Under the pieces are notes generated by a model, which saw only the letters and a list, made by a program, of their open reading frames with translations, ran no database searches and had not been told where the DNA came from. From assembly GCF_016132545.1 (NCBI RefSeq), contig NZ_CP066167.1, positions 124,001-188,000 on the forward strand: DNA of 64,000 nucleotides, read 5' to 3'. Numbering within the stretch: the first letter of the stretch is position 1; each line of letters begins with the position of its first letter. The translations under genes were made by a program, and so were the position numbers. Shown in pieces: positions 50,676 through 59,626 of the stretch. Source of the DNA: Spongiibacter nanhainus (GTDB taxonomy: Bacteria; Pseudomonadota; Gammaproteobacteria; Pseudomonadales; Spongiibacteraceae).

Positions 50676-53111
50676 CTAGAAACGCAGCGTTAGCTCTGCG
50701 CCCCAGGTGCGGGGTTTACCCCCCATGTAGTTGTCGTGACCGAAGCCGGCTTGCAGGTTGATGCCGTAGACGTCGTATTCCTCGTCCAGGATATTTTTGA
50801 CCCACAGTGCGATGCTGTAACTCTCATCGTTGGCAAACCAGCTCAGACGACCGTTGTAGAGCCAGTAGGCGTCCTGGCGAATTTCGCCGTAGCCGTTGTC
50901 GTCGTTATAGGCACTGAACCACTGATCGTCCTGGAAGTTGGCGTTGAGGTTGAGGGTAAGAAAGCCGCGGTCGGTCAGTAACAAGTCGTAGTCGACTGAG
51001 ACACTGGTATTGAGCTTTGGCGCTGAAATAAGCTCGTTACCGGACAGATCGACCCGGTCATCCCGATCGGCGATAGTTTCAGTGTTGGCCAAATCCAGCT
51101 CGGTGTATTCTGTTTCCAAATAACCCAAGCCAACTTGCAGTGTTAGGCGCTCCGTGACTCTTGCCCAAAGCTCCGCTTCGAGCCCGGCAATCTGTGAGCC
51201 GCCAGCATTCTCCAGAAAGTTGGAAAAACCCACTACGTTGATAAATTGCTGGTCCGTGTAATCGTAGAAAAACGCCGCGGCGTTTAAGCGCATTCGTCGA
51301 TCAAACAAATCCGCTTTAAAGCCGGTTTCCCATGCGTCGATATATTCGGGAGAGGCGTAGGCGGTGTCCAGAGGGCGAACTTCGTAGTACACGCCGCCAT
51401 TGTAGCTGCCAGCGCGGTAGCCGCGGCTGTAGCTGGCATAGAGCATCCACTCTTCGCTAAGGCGGTAGTCGATGCCGACTTTGCCGGTCCATTCTCCCTC
51501 GCTGGCATTGAGCTCAGGAGCGGAGTCCCGTGTATAGGGGCCGTGGGTGTAGCCGGCGTTGGCGAGATTAAGCAACTCCTGAGGATTCTCTAACAATTCC
51601 AGTAGGGAGTTGGGGGACAGCGGCAGAGTGATATAGGCGTCGTCCACGCCGGTGTTGTTACCGGGCACATAGCTGCCGCGCGGATCACCGTCGTAACTGA
51701 GTCGGGAGATATTCAGGTAGCTAAGCGTGGCGTCGTCCCGGGTGTAGCGCAGACCGATATCCATGCCCAGTCGGGCACTGAAATCCAGGCGCATCTGACT
51801 GTAAATCGCGGCGCTGTCTTTCTCGGTCTTTAAGCGCTGATCGAGTATGCCGTAATCCAGCAGGTAGGGATAAATCGGCACGGTGTCGGGCTTGGCAAAG
51901 CCGACGCGGATGTCGGGGTTGTCTTCAAACACCGTGTACTGATTGTGCATGGCCAGGTTCTCAACACCGTAGTACACGCCGGCGATGATATTGAACATAC
52001 CGCTAAAGTTACTGGCGATACGCAGGTCCTGGCTGTAGCCGACGGTGTCGGAGCGCCAGTGAATTTCCAGCATACTGTTGGGGCTGGCGTCGGTGTCGAC
52101 GTCCTGATCGTAGTCGGCATCGTAGTAGGCGCTGACCGAGGTCAGGGTAAAATTGTCGGCGCTGTACTGGGCGGTAAAGGTTGCCAGATCGGTGTTGGTG
52201 ATCAGTGCGCCGACGTTGTTGGCCTCGGTTTCGTGGAAGTCCAGATTGCGAGCACCTCTGGAGTAGCCGTCGTAGTCGATAAAGCCGTTGGAGTCTCCTT
52301 CCAGCCCCGTGCCGCGCAGGTCGGTGCGGGCCTCGTTGCGGGCCACGCTGGATAGGGCGTCATTGCCGGATGATGTGTAGCGCAGGGTCATATCCCAGCG
52401 GTCGTCGGGCTGCCAGCGCAGGGCAAAGCGGCCGCCTTGAAAGTCGGTTTGCGCGCCGTTGGTTTTCTGGCCCTTGATATCCACATAGCCGTCGTCGCGC
52501 TTTAGGCTGCCGGAAATACGGACCGCGAGGCTGTCGCGAATCAGCTCCCGTTCTGCCGCGCCCTCCAATACCGTTGCACCGTAGCTGCCAATGCCCAGCT
52601 TAAGGTTGCTGTTATCGCCCTGAAATTCCGGTTGCCGGGTGATGATATTGATGGCACCGCCAGTGGTGTTTTTGCCATATAGCGTGCCCTGAGGGCCGCG
52701 AAGGACCTCTAGCCGCTCCACATCAAAGAAGTTGGCGCCGTGGCTGTACACTGGTGCCAGGTAGGCCTCGTCGACATACACCCCAATCGGGCTGGCCTGG
52801 TTGGAGCTGTAGTCCGACATCGATACACCGCGAATGGAGAATATCGGTTGGATATCCCCATAGGGGCTGCTGACCTGCATGTTGGGCACTTGTGCCGATA
52901 CATCGCTGGCGTTGTTAAGACCGAACTTATCCACCTGGTCGCCGCTGAGGCCGGTAATAGCGACGGGGACATCCTGGGTGCTTTGGGCGCGGCGCTGGGC
53001 CGTGACCACGACCTCCTCCAGCATAGGCGCTGCGGCGGCTGGCAGCGCACTGATCAGACAACACAGCAGACTGATGCCCTGGGTGGTGCGGGTGCGTGAT
53101 CGGTGCTTCAT
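50676..53111 (-). CDS. TonB-dependent outer-membrane receptor
   Basis: 811 residues. The leader (GISLLCCLISALPAAAA) is followed by the plug LEEVVVTAQRRAQSTQDVPVA and VLRGPQGTLYGKNTTGGAINI; the barrel ends WGAELTLRF. The VAQRR/QDVPVAITGLSG plug type is the same as in the other receptors of this window, but the sequences are clearly diverged, so they are not recent duplicates. It lies downstream of the TetR/hydroxylase/DUF2804 operon on the same strand with a 147-base gap, and may be expressed separately. The ligand is unknown, probably a hydrophobic compound oxidised by the adjacent sterol-desaturase-type enzyme. Confidence 0.94.
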   Translation of the reverse strand: MKHRSRTRTTQGISLLCCLISALPAAAAPMLEEVVVTAQRRAQSTQDVPVAITGLSGDQVDKFGLNNASDVSAQVPNMQVSSPYGDIQPIFSIRGVSMSDYSSNQASPIGVYVDEAYLAPVYSHGANFFDVERLEVLRGPQGTLYGKNTTGGAINIITRQPEFQGDNSNLKLGIGSYGATVLEGAAERELIRDSLAVRISGSLKRDDGYVDIKGQKTNGAQTDFQGGRFALRWQPDDRWDMTLRYTSSGNDALSSVARNEARTDLRGTGLEGDSNGFIDYDGYSRGARNLDFHETEANNVGALITNTDLATFTAQYSADNFTLTSVSAYYDADYDQDVDTDASPNSMLEIHWRSDTVGYSQDLRIASNFSGMFNIIAGVYYGVENLAMHNQYTVFEDNPDIRVGFAKPDTVPIYPYLLDYGILDQRLKTEKDSAAIYSQMRLDFSARLGMDIGLRYTRDDATLSYLNISRLSYDGDPRGSYVPGNNTGVDDAYITLPLSPNSLLELLENPQELLNLANAGYTHGPYTRDSAPELNASEGEWTGKVGIDYRLSEEWMLYASYSRGYRAGSYNGGVYYEVRPLDTAYASPEYIDAWETGFKADLFDRRMRLNAAAFFYDYTDQQFINVVGFSNFLENAGGSQIAGLEAELWARVTERLTLQVGLGYLETEYTELDLANTETIADRDDRVDLSGNELISAPKLNTSVSVDYDLLLTDRGFLTLNLNANFQDDQWFSAYNDDNGYGEIRQDAYWLYNGRLSWFANDESYSIALWVKNILDEEYDVYGINLQAGFGHDNYMGGKPRTWGAELTLRF

Positions 53112-53258
53112 AACAAACTCACTATTGTTGTTTTTGGTTTTATATCTATCTAAGGCAGTGCAGTGATAAGGCTAGCAACTTACAAGGCCTGGCGAATTGG
53201 CCGAGAGGTACCGGCACGATGACCATTGCGGTCAGTCTATTATCTGCTGAGTGCGTCA

Positions 53259-54278
53259 TTACCAGCGTGCGTAATGATCCTCCGTCAGCCCCCAGTGGTC
53301 GCTAAGGGACAGAACCTCCCCCTGCAGCGTTAAGGTACCGCTGAAGCGGCCAAAGAACTGCCGGAAGTTGGAGGCAATCAGTCCGGCGTTGATTTTTTCC
53401 TGACGTTTACCAGCCGGCACAAAATCCAGATCGATGGCGCCATCCCGGCTGCGGACACGCCAGGGCGCGGTGTGATCTTGGCGATCAAACTGAAAATCCA
53501 CCAGGTCGATATCGGTACGGCGGCCATCCAGCCAGGCGCTGTTCTCGCTATAGCCGGTCTCGTTAACCCCGGCAGCCAGATTCAGCCCAAGCCGTCGGCC
53601 GTCCTCGAGCCGTGTACTGAGGCTGGCCCAATTCCAGGCGGTTTCCCGCCGCATGTAGCCGCCGCTCCAATCGATGCTGGCCAGTGTCTGCTGAGGCGAG
53701 AGGGAGTAATTCTTGCCCCGCCAGTGGATAGTGCCTTCGGCAACAGGTAGGGCGGCATTTTTGTGGGTGTAGGTCCAGCCTTGATAGCCACTGCGGGTAC
53801 ACAAACCCAGTGGCGCCTGGCAGTGGCGGTCGTCAAAGCGGGCCTGGATAGTCGGCCCGTCGGCTATGGTTACGATCAGCTGCCGTTGGCCCTGACTGCT
53901 GTGCATTTCTACTCGATTACTGCCACGGCTAAATGTGCTGACGCCGGCCTCCGGGTTCGTAGATATACCTGTGTGGCGGGCCAAAGGTTGCAGAAAACTG
54001 AATTCTTCAAAGGCGCCGGTGCTGGGTTGAAACAGATATACAAAGGCGTTACTCACCAGTTTCAGGTCGGCGATGGCCACTCCCACCAGTAAGTCGCTGT
54101 GGCTAAGGGCGACAAATTGAAATTGATTAAAGGCCCAGTAGCGCCGCCAGCGCGGCAGCCTGCGATCCATTGCCGTTTGCAGGGGGAAGTCGCGAAAGTT
54201 CACCTCGCTAACCCCGTTGGGCTTGGGGCCAAACTGGATCCGGCCCGCCCCATCGACCAAAGGCTGTTGTCTAGCCAT
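53259..54278 (-). CDS. DUF2804 family protein
   Basis: About 339 residues of the DUF2804 family, of unknown function. The RYWAFNQFQFVALSHSDLLVGVAIADL region and the paired GKNYSLSPQQTLASIDWSGGYMRRETAWNWAS and NETGYSENSAWLDGRR stretches look like the lipocalin-like (CrtC/AttH-type) two-barrel fold to which this family has been compared. I take the start at 54278 (MARQQPLVDGAGRI), which overlaps the stop of the hydroxylase gene in the sequence ATGGCTAG; the 22 extra upstream codons would lie inside that gene. The tight overlap shows it works with the hydroxylase, perhaps as a lipid- or terpenoid-handling protein. Confidence 0.82.
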   Translation of the reverse strand: MARQQPLVDGAGRIQFGPKPNGVSEVNFRDFPLQTAMDRRLPRWRRYWAFNQFQFVALSHSDLLVGVAIADLKLVSNAFVYLFQPSTGAFEEFSFLQPLARHTGISTNPEAGVSTFSRGSNRVEMHSSQGQRQLIVTIADGPTIQARFDDRHCQAPLGLCTRSGYQGWTYTHKNAALPVAEGTIHWRGKNYSLSPQQTLASIDWSGGYMRRETAWNWASLSTRLEDGRRLGLNLAAGVNETGYSENSAWLDGRRTDIDLVDFQFDRQDHTAPWRVRSRDGAIDLDFVPAGKRQEKINAGLIASNFRQFFGRFSGTLTLQGEVLSLSDHWGLTEDHYARW

Positions 54279-55533
54279 GAGCGGTATTGGCGCTGCTGCC
54301 TTTGGCTGCGGGCGCGAGAGTGCCGACAAGCGAGATTGCCACAATTGCCAGCGTTAACAGTAAGCCGATTGTCGAGGGGCTCACAAAGCCAAACACTTGT
54401 GGATACATGGCAAACAGGGTTGCCACAATGCCGGCGCGCAGAGCGTCTATCCACAGGGTGGAATGGTTCATCAACTGTTCGGTGTTGGCGGCAATGGTCA
54501 ACAAAATCAGCGCAAAGATGCCCAGCTGTGCAGGTTCGGGAGTCCGCTCCATAAAGATGATCAGGTAGGCAGTGAGGGCCACCACCAGCAGCAGCTGCAC
54601 CCACCCCCAGGCGATCCGCCAGGGCGGGTTGTAGGGCGCGTATTTTTGGCTGTCGTCACGGTAGTCGTACTTCTCGGTGGGCCAGCGCTGGGCGCTGTCA
54701 TCCGGCCGCCAACCCGTGCGGGACAGAAATACCCGCAATTTGTTGGTCCAACCTCGGGTGTAGAGGGCGTCCCGGCACAGGCGTCCCATGTAGCGAAGCT
54801 CTATCATCATTGGGTTATAGCTGCGTACCGGGGTGGTGATGCCATAGGCCGGCGGGTCGCTGTCCAGCTCTTCCTGGAAGGTGCCAAACAGGCGATCCCA
54901 GCAAAAGATCTGACCAAAGTTTTTGTCGATATAGCGGGGATTGATGGCGTGGTGAACCCGGTGCTGGGAAGGGGTGACCAGCACGTATTCCAGCCAGCCC
55001 AGCTTGCCGATATGGCGGGTGTGATACCAAAACTGTAAAAACAAATGTACCGGTGCCACGGTGGCCACGATCTCTACCGGCACACCGAGTAGCAGCAGCG
55101 GCAGTAGCATCACGCCAGTGTAGCTAAACCATTTAAAGGCGTTCTGGCGCAGTGCTACCGGCAGATTAAATTCCTCGCTGGAATGGTGAATCATATGCAT
55201 GGCCCACAGAAAACTGTTGGCGTGGGCCCAGCGGTGAATCCAGTAGCCGCTAAAGTCGGTCCACACAAAAACCAGCAGCCACAGTCCAATCCCTTGATAA
55301 ACCATTGGCGTCGGCTCCACCAGGGTTGCCAACCACTGGTAGCTGATCACCAGCACGCCGATGTTTAGGCCTTGCAGGCACACATAAGTGAGCCCCGAGC
55401 TGATGCTGGAGATGGCATCGGCCTGGTTGTTCCAGGTGTTGTGGCCCTTGATCAGGCCCCAGCTAAATTCGATGGCCATCAGCAGTAAAAAGCTGGGGAT
55501 GGCAAAGAGCAGAGCGTATTGAAAGGTATCCAT
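54271..55533 (-). CDS. Sterol-desaturase-family membrane hydroxylase
   Basis: 420 residues, polytopic. The FA_hydroxylase His clusters are all present: WIHRWAH (His-x-x-x-His), MHMIHHSSEEFN and SQHRVHHAINPRYIDKNFG, followed by WDRLFGTF. The arrangement and the long C-terminal part with four further hydrophobic helices resemble alkylglycerol monooxygenase (TMEM195)-type proteins. Catalyses O2-dependent hydroxylation or desaturation of a lipid-like substrate. It is translationally coupled to the upstream TetR gene (TAATG) and to DUF2804. The electron donor is not visible nearby. Confidence 0.9.
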   Translation of the reverse strand: MDTFQYALLFAIPSFLLLMAIEFSWGLIKGHNTWNNQADAISSISSGLTYVCLQGLNIGVLVISYQWLATLVEPTPMVYQGIGLWLLVFVWTDFSGYWIHRWAHANSFLWAMHMIHHSSEEFNLPVALRQNAFKWFSYTGVMLLPLLLLGVPVEIVATVAPVHLFLQFWYHTRHIGKLGWLEYVLVTPSQHRVHHAINPRYIDKNFGQIFCWDRLFGTFQEELDSDPPAYGITTPVRSYNPMMIELRYMGRLCRDALYTRGWTNKLRVFLSRTGWRPDDSAQRWPTEKYDYRDDSQKYAPYNPPWRIAWGWVQLLLVVALTAYLIIFMERTPEPAQLGIFALILLTIAANTEQLMNHSTLWIDALRAGIVATLFAMYPQVFGFVSPSTIGLLLTLAIVAISLVGTLAPAAKGSSANTAHG

Positions 55534-56183
55534 TAGCGGCTCCCGCTGTGGCTATTGTTATTGTCGGTTTGCTTATTGATGGGTTTGGGTTGTGCTTCGG
55601 TGAGCACCCGAATCGCGGTACAGGCGCTGTCGATACTGGGTTCCTGTCCGCAGGCCAGATCGCTGAACAGGAACGAGGTCTCGATGCGCACCAGCAGGCG
55701 GGCCAGTTCGGCGCTATCCATCACCGGTTGCAAAAAGCCGTCGCCCTGCTCTCTATCCAGCAGTGCCTGGGTAAAGGCCGTGGCGCGCTGAAAGATCACA
55801 TTGGATTCGCTACTGAGAATACGCAGGGCGTATTCCGGGTCTTTTTCGGTCCAGCGCCGCATGGGTTCAAAATCACGCACCGATTGCATGGAGCAGCGAC
55901 ACATATGGCTCATCAGCGCCGGCCCGCGCAGCGTCGTTGCGGCCAGGGCCGCCTGCAATTCTGGCTCGTGAAATGACCAGATCACCTCCCCCAGCAGCGC
56001 ATCCCGGGAGCCGGCCCAGCGGAACACGGTGGCCCGGCCGATACCGAGTTCCGTGGCCAGGGCTCCCAAATCCAACTGGGCGTTCTCCAGCCATTGCTTC
56101 TGGGCCAGGGCCAGTAGTTGACGACGGCCTTCGGCGCCGCGCTGTGGGCGGCTGACGGCTTGGGCGGTAGCGGATGTCGGCAT
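55533..56183 (-). CDS. TetR-family regulator (QsdR-like)
   Basis: 216 residues. The HTH is LDLGALATELGIGRATVFRWAGSRDALLGEVI near residues 38-69; the C-terminal part resembles the TetR_C of QsdR-type regulators. The gene is first in the tetR-hydroxylase-DUF2804 operon (one-base overlap TAATG with the hydroxylase). A perfect 12-bp inverted repeat lies 27 bases upstream of its start codon at 56210-56240, so it is probably an autorepressor of the operon. Confidence 0.9.
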   Translation of the reverse strand: MPTSATAQAVSRPQRGAEGRRQLLALAQKQWLENAQLDLGALATELGIGRATVFRWAGSRDALLGEVIWSFHEPELQAALAATTLRGPALMSHMCRCSMQSVRDFEPMRRWTEKDPEYALRILSSESNVIFQRATAFTQALLDREQGDGFLQPVMDSAELARLLVRIETSFLFSDLACGQEPSIDSACTAIRVLTEAQPKPINKQTDNNNSHSGSR

Positions 56184-56209
56184 AATGAGTATTGCAGTTT
56201 TTGTTCTAA

Positions 56210-56240
56210 TAATGAGTCATTTTACTAGAATGACTCATTA
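56210..56240. promoter_or_regulatory. Palindromic operator upstream of tetR operon
   Basis: TAATGAGTCATT (56210-56221) and AATGACTCATTA (56229-56240) are perfect inverted copies separated by seven bases. Each arm is itself nearly palindromic around TGAGTCA/TGACTCA. A further ATAATGAGTAT lies at the start codon of the TetR gene (around 56182-56192). The position directly upstream of the TetR gene fits autoregulation. Confidence 0.75.
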
Positions 56241-56445
56241 TGTCTAGCCCTTGATGTTCGTGGGCTTACTGGGCTTAGGGGAGGGGGAATAGGAATAGGG
56301 GTGAGCTAGCAGGGGATATACGCTGTTGCGGGAGATAAAAGTTGAGGCCTGTCAGAGCCTTGGCGCCCTTGTCAGCGGGAAATTGAGGTTCAGCTAGTCA
56401 TTCTAGGCGATGGCATTGGCCGGTGGTGGCTTCCCCCGGTCCCGG
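56241..56445. other. Intergenic region between two TetR genes
   Basis: Together with the operator at its left this is a gene-free stretch of about 260 bases. It contains a purine-rich run (GGGGAGGGGGAATAGG near 56280) and no clear hairpin or open frame. Confidence 0.4.
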
Positions 56446-57123
56446 CTACGGCTCGATTTTGAGCAGCTTCAATACGCCGCCACAAGCGAAATCCACGGTT
56501 TCTTCCACTACCTCGTCCACATCCACCTGGTCCAGCAATACCCGGGTTAGCGGGTGGCAGGAGTGATCAAACGGGGCCTGAATCATCGTGTTGATCACGT
56601 ACCCGATGGCGCGGGACAGGGTTGAGCTGTCGGTATTGGGCGAGCAATCCCGAAGAGCATCCCGAAATCGATATCGGTGAGTCATAATAAGAGATTCACT
56701 GGCGCTTAGATTGGCAGTATTGCCAGCGGTCATTAACTGGAGGGCGATAAAAGCGTAGTCGTGTTCCCGGCGGCCAATAACCAGTTCGAGGTGGGGCCTG
56801 ATATAGGCCTCGACGAGTTTGCGCACCCGCTGAACGCCAGGGGGGAGCGCTGCGGCGGCGTCCAGTAAGGCTTCCATGCCCTCCAGCTTTTGCGTTAGGT
56901 ACTCATCGGTGATTGCTGTTAGCAGGCCTTCTTTACTGCCAAAATAGTAGTTCCCCGCTGCGTGATTGGCGCCGGCCTCTTTCATGACCTTTCGCAGCGA
57001 CAGGCCGGCAACGCCATACATTCCAAGTTGCTTAACGGCGGCGGCCAAAATCCGTTTTCTGGTTTCTACCGAGTCCTTGCGTTGTTTGCGTTCTCTTGTC
57101 GTTGAGCGTGCTTCTTGTGGCAT
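56446..57123 (-). CDS. TetR-family regulator
   Basis: 225 residues. The HTH region YGVAGLSLRKVMKEAGANHAAGNYYFGSKEGLL is typical of TetR proteins in which the second helix pair ends YYFGSKE. The C-terminal domain is of the DUF1956/CerR-like kind. It is divergent from the TonB receptor of the Rieske operon with 196 bases between the two starts, and so is the likely local repressor. The spacer contains a near palindrome TACACATGTATA at about 57305-57316, just before the receptor start, as a candidate site. Confidence 0.9.
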   Translation of the reverse strand: MPQEARSTTRERKQRKDSVETRKRILAAAVKQLGMYGVAGLSLRKVMKEAGANHAAGNYYFGSKEGLLTAITDEYLTQKLEGMEALLDAAAALPPGVQRVRKLVEAYIRPHLELVIGRREHDYAFIALQLMTAGNTANLSASESLIMTHRYRFRDALRDCSPNTDSSTLSRAIGYVINTMIQAPFDHSCHPLTRVLLDQVDVDEVVEETVDFACGGVLKLLKIEP

Positions 57124-57319
57124 AGCTGTATTATATAAGTCACCTGTCTCATAAAATTATAACGTGTAAAAGACACCGGGTATAGGGATGTGTTTGCTCA
57201 TGACTGGGTCTACAACCCGGATTAAATCGATTAAACCGACTATTTTTTATAAAAACATTGCAGTGAGATGTATATCGGTGTAGGGTTTCCAAACAATAAA
57301 TAATACACATGTATAAGTT

Positions 57320-59590
57320 ATGGCAAATTCAGTATCGGTCAGGGTAGTGTGCGCGGCGGCATTAATGGGCGAGATGCTCTTGTCCCCCGTCAATGTGTAC
57401 GCGCAAGGCAAAGCAATGCTTGAAGAGGTCGTGGTTACGGCTCGAAAGCGGGAGGAGTCCTTGCAGGATGTGCCTTTATCCGTCACTGCATATTCCGCTG
57501 ATTCACTGGATGCAGCGGGTTACAGCGATGTGGCCAGTGTCGCCAACTCGACCCCCAATATGGAAATGCAGAGTCTAGGTCCGTTGGCAACCTTCACTTA
57601 TATACGGGGCATCGGCACCCGTCGCTTTGACTCAGGGGTCGATCAGTCGGTGGGCACATTTGTCGATGGGCTGTACCGGGGACGTACCTACACCACGAAT
57701 ACCGATCTGTTGATGATCGAGCGTGTAGAAGTACTCAAAGGACCACAGGGCACGCTTTACGGAAAAAATACCATCGGTGGGGCTATATCCCTTACCACTA
57801 AAACGCCGGAGCTGACCCAGTGGCAAGGCCAACTTCGTTATGAGCCAGGATTTTATGAAGATAGCAGCGATACATTCCACAGTCAGTCGCTCTATATCAG
57901 CGGCCCTATTGTCGACGACAAGCTTGCGGTTGCCGCAATCATTGCGGCGCGAGAGAGCGACGGCTACCAGGATGTGCTGGATGAAGAGCCTCCTGGCGGT
58001 AATCTCCGTCGTGATGTGAGGGGCGGTGACGAAGATAGCGAAAGCGGCAAAATTAAAGTGCAATGGCTGCCGACGGATTCTCTTGAGCTAACCCTGTCAG
58101 CCAATAAAAGTGATATTGACAGTACCGGTGATGTGTTTAAAGCCAACGACGGTGGTGATTCGACAAGGCGTCCATTTCTGATCAACCCCCTATTGCCGAA
58201 CCGACCGATCGTAAATGATCCAAGAGTGTCCGTTTCCAATAATCCCGACCAGTTCTCTAGGGTGGCGGTAACAACTTACTACGGTTCCATTAAATGGACT
58301 AATGACTTGGCAACATTGCGATGGATAGGGGGCAGAGAAAAAGCTGAATTCGGTTCTGAGAACGACTATGACGGCACCGGCTACGATATCGCTGTTAATG
58401 ACAATGTTGAAAAAGCCCGCCAGCAATCCCACGAAATTCGCCTGGAAATAAGCAGCGATAAATGGGACCTGTTACTGGGCGCCTACTACAACACTGAAGA
58501 TGTGCGTCGCAAAGAAGCACTTGAAATAGGTCAGGATTCCCTTATTGCGCCTTTAAACCTAGGTCAGCGCTTGGTGGCAGACTTCGATTCTAAGTTCAGC
58601 GTCGAAAGCCGGGCGATTTTTGGCCAATTCAGCTGGCAGCTCAGCGACGACATTGATGTCACTTTGGGCCTAAGAAATAGTGTTGATAGCAAAGAAGCCG
58701 ATGTGACCAGTGTCAATAATTTTGTGCTGCCAAAAATCGCGCTAACGGGTGTTCTCGAAGAATACAGCATCAACTTAGACGACGAATGGGAGTCTACGGA
58801 TACCCTGCTGAGCGTGAGTTGGCAGGCCTTTGAAGACGGGATGGTCTACGCCACCTACTCCACCGGCTACAAGTCGGGTGGGTTTCAGTGGATCGCGATG
58901 ACCGAAGACAATGCCCGTGAAATTATCGAGCCAGAGTATGTAGATAACTATGAAGTCGGTGCGAAATCGACATGGCTGGATCGACGACTGCGAGCCAATT
59001 TGGCTGTTTTTCGAATGGATTATCGCGATCTGCAGGTGCTGACCTATAACTCCGATGGCCTCATCCCAGTGTCGGTGAGTGAAAACGCAGCGGAAAGTCG
59101 CATCAATGGTGTAGAGCTCGACGCTGTGGGCCTGCTGTCATCGCGCTGGATGTTGACGTTTTCCTTTGCCTATCTGGATGCCGTTTACGAAGACTATATC
59201 CAGGAACCTGGTGACCCCAGCACACAGCGCAGCGGTAACCAGATGCCTCGAGCGCCTTCTAGTACGGCGAGTCTAGGGGTGGTGTATACGACCGATGTGG
59301 CCAGTGGCGTACTCAATGCCGGATTGAGAGTCTCTTGGAAGGACAGTTTTTATTGGGAGCCGGATAACAACAACCCAAAACGGGGCCACGAAGAACCTGA
59401 GCTGACTTTGCTGGAAGCTAATATCGGTTACGAAGTGGGTAACGTTTCGCTGAATCTGTGGGGAAAGAACCTTACCAACGAGGTGTATCGCACTTTGATT
59501 GTTGATGCAGGAGTAGACGTTCAGTATTTCGACTTCTTCGCGCCGCCCCGCTCAATTGGCCTGCAGTTGCAGTACAACTGGCAGCCTTAA
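57320..59590 (+). CDS. TonB-dependent outer-membrane receptor
   Basis: 756 residues. A short leader (RVVCAAALMGEMLLSPVNVYAQG) precedes the plug LEEVVVTARKREESLQDVPLS; VLKGPQGTLYGKNTIGGAI follows, and the barrel ends LQLQYNWQP, with a final Pro after the aromatic residue. The ATG at 57320 lacks an obvious ribosome site. First gene of a plus-strand operon with a Rieske oxygenase 36 bases downstream, so it probably imports the oxygenase substrate. Confidence 0.93.
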   Translation: MANSVSVRVVCAAALMGEMLLSPVNVYAQGKAMLEEVVVTARKREESLQDVPLSVTAYSADSLDAAGYSDVASVANSTPNMEMQSLGPLATFTYIRGIGTRRFDSGVDQSVGTFVDGLYRGRTYTTNTDLLMIERVEVLKGPQGTLYGKNTIGGAISLTTKTPELTQWQGQLRYEPGFYEDSSDTFHSQSLYISGPIVDDKLAVAAIIAARESDGYQDVLDEEPPGGNLRRDVRGGDEDSESGKIKVQWLPTDSLELTLSANKSDIDSTGDVFKANDGGDSTRRPFLINPLLPNRPIVNDPRVSVSNNPDQFSRVAVTTYYGSIKWTNDLATLRWIGGREKAEFGSENDYDGTGYDIAVNDNVEKARQQSHEIRLEISSDKWDLLLGAYYNTEDVRRKEALEIGQDSLIAPLNLGQRLVADFDSKFSVESRAIFGQFSWQLSDDIDVTLGLRNSVDSKEADVTSVNNFVLPKIALTGVLEEYSINLDDEWESTDTLLSVSWQAFEDGMVYATYSTGYKSGGFQWIAMTEDNAREIIEPEYVDNYEVGAKSTWLDRRLRANLAVFRMDYRDLQVLTYNSDGLIPVSVSENAAESRINGVELDAVGLLSSRWMLTFSFAYLDAVYEDYIQEPGDPSTQRSGNQMPRAPSSTASLGVVYTTDVASGVLNAGLRVSWKDSFYWEPDNNNPKRGHEEPELTLLEANIGYEVGNVSLNLWGKNLTNEVYRTLIVDAGVDVQYFDFFAPPRSIGLQLQYNWQP

Positions 59591-59626
59591 ATAGTAAATC
59601 CGCTTGCCACTAACAGAGAGAGCAAT

